NCBI GenBank assembly: GCA_963556145.1
Contig: OY744469.1
Coordinates: forward strand, 2,542,001 to 2,606,000
Direction: 5' to 3'
DNA length: 64,000 nucleotides
Source of the DNA: Hygrocybe punicea
Taxonomy: Eukaryota; Basidiomycota; Agaricomycetes; Agaricales; Hygrophoraceae
In this document: in pieces, positions 32,298 through 44,963 of the stretch
Numbering within the stretch: the first letter of the stretch is position 1
How the letters are laid out: each line of letters opens with the position of its first letter
Position numbers and translations under genes: made by a program
The notes under the pieces: generated by a model
The model's database searches: none
Told to the model about the DNA's origin: nothing
The model's input: only the letters and a program-made list of their open reading frames with translations

Positions 32298-35200
32298 ATG
32301 GTAAAGGGTCGCAAACCTTCTCACGCAAAGCCGAAACCTTCCGTGGCCATTCCCAAAGGCTCGAATCGGACTTGCCAGCCCTCCGCTGCCAAAAAATCCC
32401 CGACGAGTTCGTCTGACACGAGCCCTGTAACACCCAAGACTCCTAAGACACCCGCCGACGAAGGAATCGACTTTTTTCAGTCAGAATTGATACATGGGGA
32501 GAATCCTATTCACGTGTATCTTTTGCATTTGGATCCTGATGGGGGTCCCAGCAAGGACAGATCGGTGAGCGATGTGCGTTTTAGTAGACCGCTGTGGTTC
32601 ACCTTAGTTGTGTAGTACATTCGTTTGCCACCCGCATATGTTCCGTACGTTCTTCGTGTTTCCCTCGATGCTGGCACGCCGGCTTCGAAAAACGGCGTGT
32701 TCAAAACCAACTTTCCGTTGGATGGCGGAAGGTTTGGTCGCGACAGATTCGCAGAACGGAGGTATTATTCGATTACTTTCCGCTCATGTTCGTCTTTTGA
32801 AAGTATACTAGACTTCCCACGAACTTTTCGAAGCCTATCCACGTCGATCTGCCTATCTCACACGCCGGAGCTTTCATGTTCTGGGTCGAGTACGACGGTG
32901 ACGCTGCAGGTGAACGTGTTAAGGGTCGCCAAGGGTATTTCAACATTGATCCTGTCCTACGCACCAAAGCTCGCACTCCCATTCTCTCGTCCGACTTGAA
33001 GTGTCTGTCGCCAACGGCTGGAGGCGCTGCCGTCATGTCACAATATGTCAACCTACCCCTCGACGGACTCTCCATCCTCACGGTTGTATCTAAGTGGATG
33101 GGTCCGCTATCCACGTGGAAAGAGCACTTTGCCGAAGCCAAAGATCGAGGGTACACAATGTTGCATTACACGCCTCTTCAAGACAGAGGAGAGAGTGATA
33201 GTCCGTATTCAATCAGGGAACAGATGAAGTACGATCCTTCTCTGTTTGATGGGGAAGTAGAGCCAGACAAGGGAAAGGCTATGATTGAGGCAATTTTGAA
33301 AGTTGCAAAGGAAGACTTTGGTCTGCTGAGTCTGACAGATGTGGTTCTAAATCATACAGCGAACGACAGTGCATGGCTAAACGAACATCCAGAAGCTGGT
33401 GAGCTTAATGCATCTCTGCGCTGGCGCACATGCGAATTGACTTCATGACCAGGTTACAGTCCTGCAAATAGTCCGCATTTGGCACTCGCTTTGGAGCTTG
33501 ATACTGCCATGATCGAATTTTCGGCATCACTCGTCTCAAAAAACCTCCCTGTCTGCGTTACGTCTGTACAGGACCTCGATACACTTATGACGGCGTTCAG
33601 CGAATCGCTCAAAGCGCTTAATCTCTGGCAATATTACGTTCTCGACGTAACCCGAGAGAAAAATGCTGTGAAGACTGCACTGTCTGGTCATGTCGTCCCA
33701 TGGGAGGGTCCTGATGTTGCTTCAAAGTCCGTCGTCGAACTCGCGAGGATTCTCAGGTCCATGGGGAAAGTGGAAGGTGTGGGTAGGTTTGCAGGACGTT
33801 TTGGGGTACGTGTCGACGGCGGAATTGCTGCTGGGTTAGTGAAGGCAGCGTTTGTAGACGTGGCGAACAATGACGCGCTGGCTGAAGCCTGGGCAAGGGT
33901 TGTCGACGTGTTGAACGTCCCACTTTATGAGGAGTGGGAAGAGGATACGAGGATCGCTCTGGGTAACATGAAGAATAGGTTGAAGTATTTAAGGTTGGAA
34001 CATGGGGGACCAAAGATAGGTGAGATCACGAAGATGTGAGTGATCTTCGTCTGCTATTTTACATACCAATAACAAAGAATACTAGTTCACCTCTTGTAGA
34101 GTCGTACTTCACTCGATTATCGCCCTATCCCAATGCTGACCCCTTGGTGTTCTCCCTCGCAAATAACGGGTGGATCTGGAATGCGGACCCTTTGGAAAAC
34201 TTTGGCAAACATCCATCCAAAGCGTATCTTCGCCGCGAAGTTATCGTCTGGGCCGATTGCGTGAAACTGCGCTACGGGGAAGAGCCGTCAGACAATCCGT
34301 GGTTGTGGTCTCACATGGAGGACTACGTTACGTCGCTCGCGCGCACATTCGACGGGTTCCGCATTGACAATTGTCATTCTACACCGTTGCACGTAGGCGT
34401 TGCACTTCTCGATACCGCCCGCGTTGCGAACCCAGATTTGTACGTGTGCGCTGAATTGTTCACAGGGAACGAGGAGATGGATATCGTCTTTGTAAGCCGT
34501 CTGGGGGTCAATAGTTTAATCAGGGAGTGTGGAAATGGATGGGATCCGAAGGAATTTTCCAGATTACTCTACAGACATGGAATTGGGAAGCCGCTTGGTT
34601 GGTGCTTTCTTCTCATTCGGTTCTATTGGTGCTCACGTCTGCGACTAGGTTCAATGGACAAGGCTTGCATGACTAGCGTGGAAGAACTGCCTCCTCCTAC
34701 AGGAAGAGGGCCCACCCGGCAATGCATCGTCACCCCACTCAATGGCTCGATGCCGCACGCCCTGCTGTACGACGTCACTCACGACAACGAATCACCTCTC
34801 GATAAGCGTTCTGCGGAAGATGCTCTCTCCACTGGAGCCTTGGCGACGTTCTCGTACTCCGCTGTCGGATCTGTGAAGGGCTTTGATGATCTATATCCGA
34901 AGTTGTTGAATTTGGTGGCAGAGAAGCGAAAATACGAAATTACGGGAGTTACGAAAGGGAGTGGAATCGCGGGAGTAAAAAGGTTACTAAATTCCTTGCA
35001 TTTGGAGATGGTACTTGGAGGATTCGAGGAGGGACATGTGCATCAAGAGAATGATGTTAGTGGTGTGTCACTCTTCTGGATGGAGCACGAACTAACGTTG
35101 GTTATCCAGTATATCATCCTTCACCGTGTTCAGCCCGCAACGCAAAAGGGTTACTTGTTGGTTGCTCACACTGCGTTCTCGAAGGGCTCAAAGGATCGCG

Positions 35201-37785
35201 GTTTCAGTGAGTTTCTTTAGTTCGCGTTCAACTATGCTCTGACTATTTGGTGACAGTAAACCCTATTAAGCTTCGTCGAACCCAGGTGAAATTTATCATG
35301 GGAGCTACGCTCGTCATATCCTCGTATGAGATTCCGAAGGACTCGAGTATCTTACGTGGTCTTCCATCAAATTTGGTTTACACCCCTGCCATCGTTGTTC
35401 CACAGGGACTAGACAACGAGGGACCGTTTTCCGAAGTTGTCGTACCAGAATATTTCCCACCCGGCAGCGTTATGCTCTTTGAGACCCAGCTTCAGGAGCT
35501 GGACTCGAAGCTCGACAGCTTTTGCGCATCAGGTGCGGTAGATGCGTTTGGCGAACTGGACCTTGTGCATTTGAATGTTGTTTTACATCGTGCGGACAGT
35601 GAGGAACGCGATGCTACTCAAGGCGAGTTTGGCGCGTACGATATTCCAGGGCTGGGCAAGACAGTTTATTGTGGGCTGGAGGGATGGATACATCCCCTGA
35701 AGCACATCATGCGATATAACGACCTGGGGCATCCGTTGTGTGCACATTTGCGGGATGGGGTGTGGGCATTAGATTATGTACATTTGCGGCTGTCCAGGTA
35801 TGTGTTTTCTCTTTGTTCTGTCTGACGATTGGCAAAACTCATCTCGATGCACAGGCAAGCAGAAATGTATCCGAAACTTTCCAAACCAGCCAAGTGGTTC
35901 GAAGAGCGATTTGATAGGATCACGAAGAGCGTACCTCCGTTTTTACGGCCAAAGTACTTTGCGCTCGTCATTTCTCAGGCGTACAAGGCTTCCCGGCGTG
36001 CTGTGTTTGAACAGTTATCGGAGTTTGTCTTAACGGGACATGATTTCACGCAGGACCTTGCGATGTGCGCAGTGCAAATGTATGGGATGACTGAGTCCGC
36101 ATCCCTGGATCCCGGAAAAGGATCTCCGTCTTTGGCAGCAGGACTGCCTCATTTCACTGTTGGCTGGGCGAGATGTTGGGGCCGTGATGTGTTTATCTCC
36201 CTACGGGGGCTGTTTTTGACGACAGGGAATTTCGAGGGCGCCCGGAAGCATATTTTAGCATTTGCTTCCACCTTAAAGCATGGGCTTATTCCAAATCTGT
36301 TGGACTCCGCCAGGAATCCTAGGTGAGTTTTGCTCGCAAATTTATCAGACATGGAGTCCAATATATTTATTCTAGGTACAATTCACGAGATTCGCCCTGG
36401 TGGATGTTGCAAAACATTCAGGATTATGTAAACAATGCTCCAGATGGTCTCTCCATACTTTCCGAGACTGTCAAGCGAAGGTTTCCCAAAGACGACACGT
36501 GGGTTCCATGGAACGATCCCCGTGCCTACGCTTATACCAGCACCATTGCCGAAATTATTCAAGAGATAATGCAGCGCCATGCAGAGGGGATCTCTTTCCG
36601 AGAGCACAATGCCGGTCCGAATCTCGATGCGCAGATGGATGATCAGGGTTTCAATGTCGATATCAAGGTGGATTGGGCGACTGGGCTGCTCTTTGGTGGT
36701 AATCAGCATAACTGCGGGACATGGATGGACAAAATGGGCGAGTCATCAAAGGCAGGTACAAAGGGTGTTCCTGGGACTCCGCGGGATGGTGCACCCGTCG
36801 AGATCACTGGATTATTGAAGAGTACGCTGAGGTGGTTGAGTCAATTATCGAATGCTGGAAGTTTCCCATTCAAAGGTGTGCTCGTCGCAAGTAAGTGCAG
36901 CATCTTGTATTCAGGTGAATCCGTGTTCAATAAGATGTTTAGTCAATGGATGGGAGCGCCTCGTTACCTACAAAGAATGGGATGCTTTGGTGCAGGCTTC
37001 CTTCGAAAAGTGCTACTACATACCGCTAGGTATGGATCGAATCTTCATGTGGCAGGAAGCTGGACGTTGACGTTATCCTTGCTAGATCTGAAGGACGACT
37101 CCAATTATACTGTGAATTCCAGTCTCATAAACCGCAGAGCCATTTACAAGGACGTGTTTGGATCGGGACCTGGTAGGGAATGGTCAGATTACCAGTTTCG
37201 GCCGAATTTTCCGATCGCCATGGTCGTTGCGCCAGAAATGTTCAACGAAAAGCATGCTCTAGGTGCACTCCAGCTGGCTGATCAAATTCTTCGGAGCCCG
37301 CTAGGGATGAAAACATTGGATCCAGCTGATCTTCAGTACCGGCCAAATTATGACAATTCTAATGATTCCTCTGACGCTGCTGTTGCGAAAGGGCTCAACT
37401 ATCATAATGTTGGCAGGTTTCTCAAAGTCCAAGGAAGGAACTGATGATGTCACTTATAGGGACCTGAGTGGGGTTGGCCTCTTGGTTACTTCTTACGAGC
37501 GTATTTGCATTTCGACACCAGAGTTGGAGCTGGGAAAGAGGTGAGTCGGACTTATTGCCAAGGAAAACTGCGCTGATGAAAATGATACTGTAGAACCCAA
37601 AGCAGACGCTTCATTATCTGCACCGCATTCTTCTTGCTCCTCGCCAGCACGTCCAGAATGATCCATGGGCTGGCCTTCCTGAGTTGACGAACAGGGACGG
37701 CCAGTACTGCCCCGACTCTTGTAATACTCAAGCATGGAGCGCCAGCACATTGTTAGATTTTTTAGAGACTGTGCAGAGAATGTGA
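32298..37785 (+). CDS. GDB1: Glycogen debranching enzyme (4-alpha-glucanotransferase / amylo-1,6-glucosidase)
   Basis: Bifunctional cytosolic enzyme of glycogen breakdown: it moves the maltotriosyl stub, then hydrolyses the alpha-1,6 branch glucose. It starts at ATG 32298 and ends TGA 37783-37785, with about fifteen short introns (for example 34038-34088, 34600-34648, 35063-35110, 36894-36939, 37402-37456). The GH13-like half has [38 protein letters not shown] (nucleophile Asp), LYVCAELFTGNEEMD (acid Glu) and YDVTHDNESP. The C-terminal GH133-like half has LPHFTVGWARCWGRDVFISLRG, NPRYNSRDSPWWMLQNIQDY, FGGNQHNCGTWMDKMGES, VTYKEWDALVQASFEKCYYIP and GPEWGWPLGYFLRAYLHF. Splicing removes the stops in the raw frames. 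Length is roughly the 1500 aa usual for the family. Confidence 0.95.
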
Positions 37786-37932
37786 CAAGTGAGATGATCG
37801 GAATTGTGTTGTTGTTTGTTACTTTTGTGCAACGTTTGTGTGGTTGTATTTGTTTCAGGGCGGTAAACAGTTTTTTTTGTATTGGGAATCGCAAGACTTT
37901 GAGAAAAACGTAAAACTTTTTTTCACCCTCTT

Positions 37933-40900
37933 ATGTCTTTCTTTGGTTTTGAGCAAAACGATCTTGAAAAGGAAAAGTCACAATTTCTGGAGGGGGGCTT
38001 GCAAGAATCTGAAGACATTGCCGTCTACACATGGGGAGAGGAGAGTTACGACGGTCTAGGAGACGCACTGCAGGAAGGTGGTGACGAGTTAAACGATGAG
38101 ACTTTTGGTGCTGATGGCGATGTTGGTGAGAACAACGTGTTGCCTGGAAGTTTTTGCACTTTGAAGGCCATTGGCACCATCAGGGAAAGACTTTGATTTC
38201 TCGAACCCGCACTTAGTAACCGACGACAAACCAGGCCAACATGCTGAAACTCCAAAGCGGCAAGCTCCACAACGCGAAGAACAGCCCTCTTCAGGACCCA
38301 GTCAACTCCGTGCGTTTACAGAATTTTCACCATGTGCTCCGTTAATCCGGGGGTTTTATGTAGTTCATGCTACACCTCACTCATTGGAGGCGATATGGGA
38401 TGACAAGTCTCCCTTCTCTGTTCTTCCGCGGGTCAATGGCACTGGTCGCACAGCAGACCGGCATTGGTCGACGACCTCCAATTTTTCCCCCTTCTCCAGT
38501 GAACCTCCAGCGATAACTCAACACATCTCACAGGGAGTTACTCAATCCGGAGTTCGGACCCTCCAGGAAATTGAGGCAGAAATGCGTTTAGCTGCTCAGC
38601 AATCGCGAAGTGCTGCCCAACGACAGCACATTCTTCATCTTCAGCAACAACAGGAGCTAGAACTTCAGCAGCAGCAGCAAGTTCAGTTGCAGCGGCTCCA
38701 GCAACAGCAGCTACAACAGCAACAGTTGCACTTACAGCAGCGCACGCCACCGCCGCCACGAATGCACCCAGTTTCTCAATCTCCGCGATTCCATGACCAC
38801 CAGCGGCAGATTCTCCTTCTTCAGCAGCAACAGGAGCAGCAACAGCAATTGCGACTGAAGGAACTTCAAGAACAATTGCGGCTGGAGGAGATTGATCGTC
38901 TGCTGCGTGCCCAACAGATTTCCCAGATCAACCAGGGTCCAAACCATTACAATCGACAACCCTCTCGTCCCACCCTGGCTGAACTTCAAGCCGCTCAAAT
39001 GGTCCAACGTCGACAGCAATCGCCAGTCTTTACAGAGCCCCCTTCTCAAGTTCCGTTGCAGCAGTCGATGCCGCATCTTCCACAGAGTATACAATTACAA
39101 CAACGTCTACTTTCAGAGATTGCTCAGGTCGAATTCATGCGGGAGATGCAAGGGGCGACTCAGGTTGATCAAGAGACCCTTCGCATGGAGGCCATGCGTA
39201 AGATCATGGAGGCTGAGAGGATGGAGGGGAAGAGGCGCCGAAAAGCCGCCAAAATGGCTCACATGGTTCACCCTATTTACCTCTTCTGTGACGTTCCACT
39301 CATTGTGCACATCAATAGTCTCGCTACAATGATCTCATGACTCAGTCTGATAAGGATTTCATTACGCGCATCCAGGTTTCACAACTTGTCACACAGGATC
39401 CCTACGCCGAAGATTTCTATGCTCAAGTTTACGGAGCCATAATGAGGTCTCGCATGGGTCTACAATCTCAGGATGAACGTGTCTTGAAGTTTGGCTCCGG
39501 TGGAGGAGTCGGCCTTGGCCTTCCCCAGAAGAGTGGCGGTCGGCGACCCAACGCAATGCAGAGAATGGAAGCGCAGGTGGAGAGGATTGTCAGCAATGCT
39601 AGGATAAGGGAAAAAGAGAAAGGTTTGCATTGTATGTGATGAACCATCGTATATCGTGATTCAGATAAGACTCATTTTGGTCGGTTTTACAGCACTACAC
39701 AGTCTTCAGGGTGCTTTGGGTAAAACATCCGGTAGAAGTTACAAAGCGGCTCCTCGTCAGCTCCTTCAGGTCGATGCTGGTAACCGTGGTTTATCGCCTA
39801 CTCTGTCTGCAGCCCATGCTCACATATCCAAAGACGACGCCGTGCGCGCCAATGGCGAAGGCGCTGCCAAGGCGGCTGCACAGTTAGGCCGGGAAGCCCT
39901 TGGTAGGGCAGCTCATGTCAGTGCCCTTCACCTCGCTGAAAAGAGACGTTTGATGGCATTTCTTTAGACCGACGGTCTAGTTCGCCAGGATCCGCTCTCT
40001 CACCGACAGATTCTCGTCATTCTGGAACACCTGTACGATGTGGTGTTAAAAGTCGAGCAATTGAGGAGAAATCAACAGCCCCCGGAGGAGGAAGAGGCCG
40101 TACAAGAGTGGCGAGTCTCTCCACCTGCCTTTACATTTTTAAATTCACGGATTTGCAGGGAAAATGTTTACTCCGAACACATCGCACAGTTATGGGATGG
40201 CCTGAGAGTCATGGTACCTCTTGAAACCAGGTAGTATCCAAAGTTTCATCCATCAATCATGAGCGACTGATGAAAGTAACTTCAGCGATCCTCATCCCTT
40301 CATCTCCCTCTTGACCCCGACCAAAGGAAAAAAGATGCTCCCTCGGCTCACGCGCCATCTGAATGCCCAACAAATGCTTACCATGCTAACCCTCCTCGTC
40401 GCTTGTTTCAATCAATTGGACGTAGTAGTCCAAGGTCCCCTCCTCGATTCTCTCGATGATACTGTGGAACGCAAGGAGGTCGAGCGTCAGACACAAGCCT
40501 TCTTAGGAAGCGTTTTGCAGAGTATCCTCCCGATCGTGGCCAAAGCCAATTTACGTCTTATTAGTGGACTCCTTGGGCTCTTACTTGACCGCAGCGACAT
40601 TGTTGCAGTCACGCAGACCAGGGTGTGTACATGGTTTGATATGAAAATGTGGCATGTTAATTATAGTGCAATGTCTCTTAGCCTGGTTTAGCTTTGTTGA
40701 CTTTGTTCCTCAGTCGTGTGGAAGTGATCAAACAAGCTGCGGGAATGGCCACTGAAGTAGCCGAGTTGCCTTCTCCGGAAGAGACACAGCAGTGGTGAGT
40801 GTGTTTGTTCATTCGACTGAATGTGCCATCTAATAAAAGGCATATAGGCAGCTTATGCTAGATCATCTCTTCCAACTCCTCGCTCCCTACCTCCTACAGC

Positions 40901-41205
40901 TATTCCCTTCCAACCGGCTTGCTTCGGTGATGCCGCCAGCCACAGGCCCTGGCCCGACAGATGTGATCGATCAACCCGTCTGGCAATTCCTTGCTGCGCT
41001 GGCGTTACACGCATCCACAGAACAGCAACAAATTTTGGTCACCGTATTGCGTGAAAAGGTGCTAGAGAATGTCTTGGGTACCAACCAAGGTTGGGTCGAC
41101 GACGACGACCGAAGAACGAAATTAACGAATGTCAACTTATTCCTGAATGCACTTGGAATCCAATTCAGTGGAAATCAGTTCATTTTCAAAAGCTGTCAGT
41201 CGTGA
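37933..41205 (+). CDS. PAT1: mRNA decapping activator Pat1
   Basis: P-body scaffold that binds Lsm1-7, Dhh1 and decapping factors on deadenylated mRNA. Nine exons: 37933-38125, 38184-39265, 39319-39622, 39693-39916, 39968-40107, 40159-40230, 40286-40622, 40682-40794, 40848-41205; 940 aa. It starts MSFFGFEQNDLEKEKSQF and has the diagnostic LNDETFG...VGKDFDFSNPHL. A glutamine-rich coil (about residues 215-330) comes from CAG/CAA runs. The conserved middle is SRYNDLMTQSDKDFITRIQVSQL...DPYAEDFYAQVY, and the helical C-domain begins LWDGLRVMVP..SDPHPFISLLTPTKGKKMLPRL. A TAG at 39965-39967 ends a 51-bp intron (gtcagt...tttctttag), so it is not a stop. The exon 5/6 border is less certain. Confidence 0.93.
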
Positions 41206-41366
41206 CGTCGTTAACTGGAAATTCACTTTGCTCATCATCATTCATCGATATTCATCTGCAGAGTGTCGCTTGCATTAGAGAATATATATAATGCTTTCCA
41301 ATTTGCTTTGCTTTATGAATTCCGTTTTTACGTATTTTACAAGGAAGGTGGTTCAACATTGCAGTT

Positions 41367-43916
41367 TTATGGAAAATTGTCCACATTCACGCATGCAAGG
41401 TCTTGCACGTCATATGATGGGGCCGAAGATTTTCTTGCGCACATGGAGAGTCCCCTCCGACGCACAAGACCAACACGGATTAAACCTTCTAACGAAGTGA
41501 CTGAGCCGGTGAGATTGAGAATGGGAAGGCTACCCCAGGAGGGAAGTGTTTCTTCAGGAAGGTCAAGGAGTCCTACAGGAGGTTTGTCTGAGGAATGAGG
41601 CAGTTCCATAAGCGGTAGAACAAATTGCTCCTTTTTCTCCTTTGAACGATCCTTGACGTGGGATCCGACCTCAAGATGATTGGTCGACAAGGAAATGAAG
41701 TCATCGTAGTTCGGATACAACATGACATAGCCCCGGAGATACGCCAACTCGATGAAGTACTTTTTCCAGGATTTCGTCCACTTATTCGATCGCACATTGG
41801 GCACGATGTTTTCTTTGATTTTGATGGTAAACTCAGAGAGTCTCCAGGAAAGGTATGCATGAAACTCTTTCCAGTGCTGCGGGAAGTAAACTGCACCCCA
41901 GCTACATGGTATCTGGGATAGGTAGGGTATGGTGGTTGGAAGGCCATGGCTTGAGAAGAGTGTTCTCGCATTAAATGGTCGTCGGCCCTCTGGTCTCAGT
42001 TCAATGATTTTCTGTTGATAAAGGCTGATCCCAAATAGCTGGGGCGATCTGTTCACTTCTTCTCCATACCTGAGAAATAACGATGTCACGAAACACGGTG
42101 ACGAAAAAGAGGGGAAGAACATACCTGTAGCGTAAAATGGACATCTTTATCCAAGCGTAGAAGAGCGGGGACAGCTCAACGTCATCTTCAAGGAGTAGGC
42201 CATATGTGTGATTTGATTGCGGGTACCAGGATTCGACGACGGCAGGAAGTAGTCCCCCATGGATAACGCGGTGATGTACAAACACGTCGCCATGTTCCCA
42301 GTGAAAATCCTCGACCATTCGCATCGTCTCCGTGTCACTGGATTGTTCCAAATTTATACGAAAAGTTAATGTGTCACCGAAATACCTGGCATTTGATAAG
42401 GAAGAGAGCAGCCGCTGAAGAGAATGAGGCCTATCCTTGGTTATAACACTAACATCGATATGAGGGGTGTTCCAATCTGCCCGTAAGCTGTGGTAAGCCA
42501 ACTAACAAAAACGGGATATCAACATGACAGACTTTTCCATTCCTCGACAGACAGAGTACCCATCCAAAAGCAGTACGGCAAGTCTGCCCGAGGAATGCGA
42601 ACTACAGCTGTCCGGTGTTGCTGAAGAGTCAGAGCCAAGTCCACAATGAGGGAGTCCTCTGTTAAGGTGAACAGCACGTTGGGCCAAGATTGCAAGTTGT
42701 CCAGCCATTGTATAAGTGAATTTTGGCCACGTCGACGGCCTGTAGAAGGCGACGGTAGTAATTCGTAACCCAGACGACACCCTCCGGAGAGTGAAGTATG
42801 TTCCTTTGAATTGACTTCATTTGTCAGAAGAATTTGTACATGATACCCTTTGTCCAACAATTTGCACGGGATGGAGGACATGAGTTCCAGATCCTTGAGA
42901 GATGGCAAAATCAGTACAAAGAGGCTGGGCTCCAAATCTGCATCAGTGCCGTTGACTCGCGTGTAAGAAAACGAGGAGGCTACATTGTCTAGAATGGTAG
43001 CCTGAAATTTCTTGAACGCCTCCGAGTCATTTGGGACTGACGAAGTTGTATCTGCGACGAGCAAACACCAGCCAGATTCTGATTGAGCGAGCCATGTGGT
43101 GTTGCCCCGAGTCTCGACGGGCAGCCACTCCAAAAGTCGTTCATGCAGATGAACCCAAACATCCAGACCTAAGCGTGCGGTATTGCCGGGAAGCAGAGCC
43201 GTTGGAATGACGAGAGGCGGAACGAACAGCGAGGCCAGATGCAACACGGTAGTACACGATACATTGGACTGCCGGAAACCCAAGCTGATAGGGCCGACCA
43301 GGAAAAGCGTGGTTCGTGGCCCAAACAGCAAGTCTCGCGTCTGGTTGTCGAGATTTTGTAAACCTTTGTCGTCTAGTAGTAATACCCACTTGGTCGTAAC
43401 GTGAGACGCGGCACGGAACACAGCAGTGATCTGATCCATGCCATGGGTCCAGGGACGCAACGAGAAATCCGGATGATCATGCTCGCCAGCAGTATTGACG
43501 GTCCTCCAAAGCTGGCGTCGAGTCTCTGAAACCATGGAATCGGGACATATGACGATGACTTCCCGGAGACGTACCGAGGAACGGAGGAATGGCGAAAGGA
43601 CGGCGTCAATGTGCTCGAGAGTGCTCGGCGAGACAGGAAGAATGGCAGTCAAAGAATGACTTTCGAGCTGTGATTGTGGCAGCGCAGACGACTGAGACAG
43701 AGTATCCACGGCAAGATTATTAGAATTGTACCCAGAACGAGTCTGGAGATTCGGGGTGAGGTTCGTTAAAGGCGCTTGGATGACTGGTCTTGCTGAATCC
43801 TCGGTCATGAAAAGCTTCACCTTTTGAAAAGGGAAAGGATTGACGAAGCAGATGAACCAAAGGACAAATGTGCAGGGGAAAACCAGCAGACAAAACAGGA
43901 TTCCGAGTCGTTTCAT
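41367..43916 (-). CDS. GT2-like type II membrane glycosyltransferase, unknown substrate
   Basis: Three exons on the minus strand: 43916-42549, 42501-42125, 42069-41367; 815 aa. A signal-anchor lies at residues about 5-25 (LGILFCLLVFPCTFVLWFI), predicting a Golgi or ER lumenal enzyme. The first exon carries a non-catalytic glycosyltransferase-like fold (REVIVICPDS, TTKWVLLLDDKG). The second conserved region reads PHIDVSVITKDRPHSLQRLLSSL, then HGGLLPAVVESWYP and YGLLLEDDVELSPLFYAWIKM, where EDDVE looks like the metal-binding DxD of GT-A enzymes. The C-terminus has SWGAVYFPQHWKEFHAYL and LRGYVMLYPNY. Several N-glycosylation sequons (NQT, NVS, NTT, NGT) fit lumenal exposure. The acceptor and sugar are unknown. 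Confidence 0.75.
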
Positions 43917-44963
43917 GGCGCACAAGGGTAATCCAAGCGTTATAAACAATTACTTGTTCGTCGTTCGTACCACAAAATCCAGAAATGGTATGCGCCGCCT
44001 TCAATCCAACACTCAGCGCTCAAATGCAAAGATGCTCGTTATTTTCTCTGAAGGAATTTCCCTAGTGGGTGAGCTATTATTGTGGATTCTGATCATTCCA
44101 CAGCCCGTCCATCCCAACCCCATCGCCGCAACCACCTTCCGAACCCCGAACCCCGTCTAGACCATATGTGAACGCTTCTTCTGGCCGAAGACGCTCCAAC
44201 CTTGAGTTCCTTCGAGTCCTCCTGTTATCGTGTACCACCACCGTTTCGAGGACACTTCGCGGGTACTTTGCGGACACTTGCATCATCGCACACGGCATGC
44301 ATATTCTGTCAACATTTTCAATTTTGATATCCACACGTTTTGTACTGGAAAATTGATTGTCACCCCACTATTACTGCTGGAGAACACCACTTGCGAGGCC
44401 GCGAGCTTCCACGAATAAGTTCTGTGGACGTTGCGGGCTCCAGGTGGGCCCCCAATCCCGATGCCAAAGACAGAATGCAAGGCGAGAAATTCATGGAAGG
44501 TGTGCACGAACCCGGCGGCGATTATGCCAAGGATAGCTTGGGCCCCGTGGGGACGAGTGTCAGTCAGTGTGAAAAGGTAAGTAATTGAGAAACCTTTACA
44601 CCAACGGTTGACAACGTGATCAAGAACCGAGGACGACCAAGTAGAAGGTTACATCGATCTGTTTGACAACTCTTTCCACCCTCGGGAAGTTAGTCTGTGC
44701 GACGCTCTCAATTTGTTGCCAAACCTCACGACGACAAGTAATCCAGGCACCAAGCATCCTTGGCCGTGTAAGGTAATGTTCCCGATAACAGCTATGCACA
44801 GCGAGATAGATACAAAAGAAGATAGTATGTGATCATTCGAAGGACTAGGTCGGTCACCGTGTCGTTGTGGAATTAGTACTTTTGCGGCGGCCGCCAAAGT
44901 CGACATCCTCGATTATGGCGAATCGCGTATTGCCGCCTCTGAAATTTGAAAGCGTCAGCGAAT
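43917..44963. other. Intergenic stretch, no recognised gene
   Basis: It lies between the GT2-like start and the mitoferrin stop. Frames at 44283-44507 (minus), 44340-44588 (plus) and 44649-44906 (minus) are short and carry no motif. The left part is the GT2-like promoter. Confidence 0.45.

Noticed and set aside
39337..39967. PAT1 as several broken genes
   Set aside because: GT-AG introns at 39266-39318, 39623-39692 and 39917-39967 join the pieces in phase to a complete Pat1.
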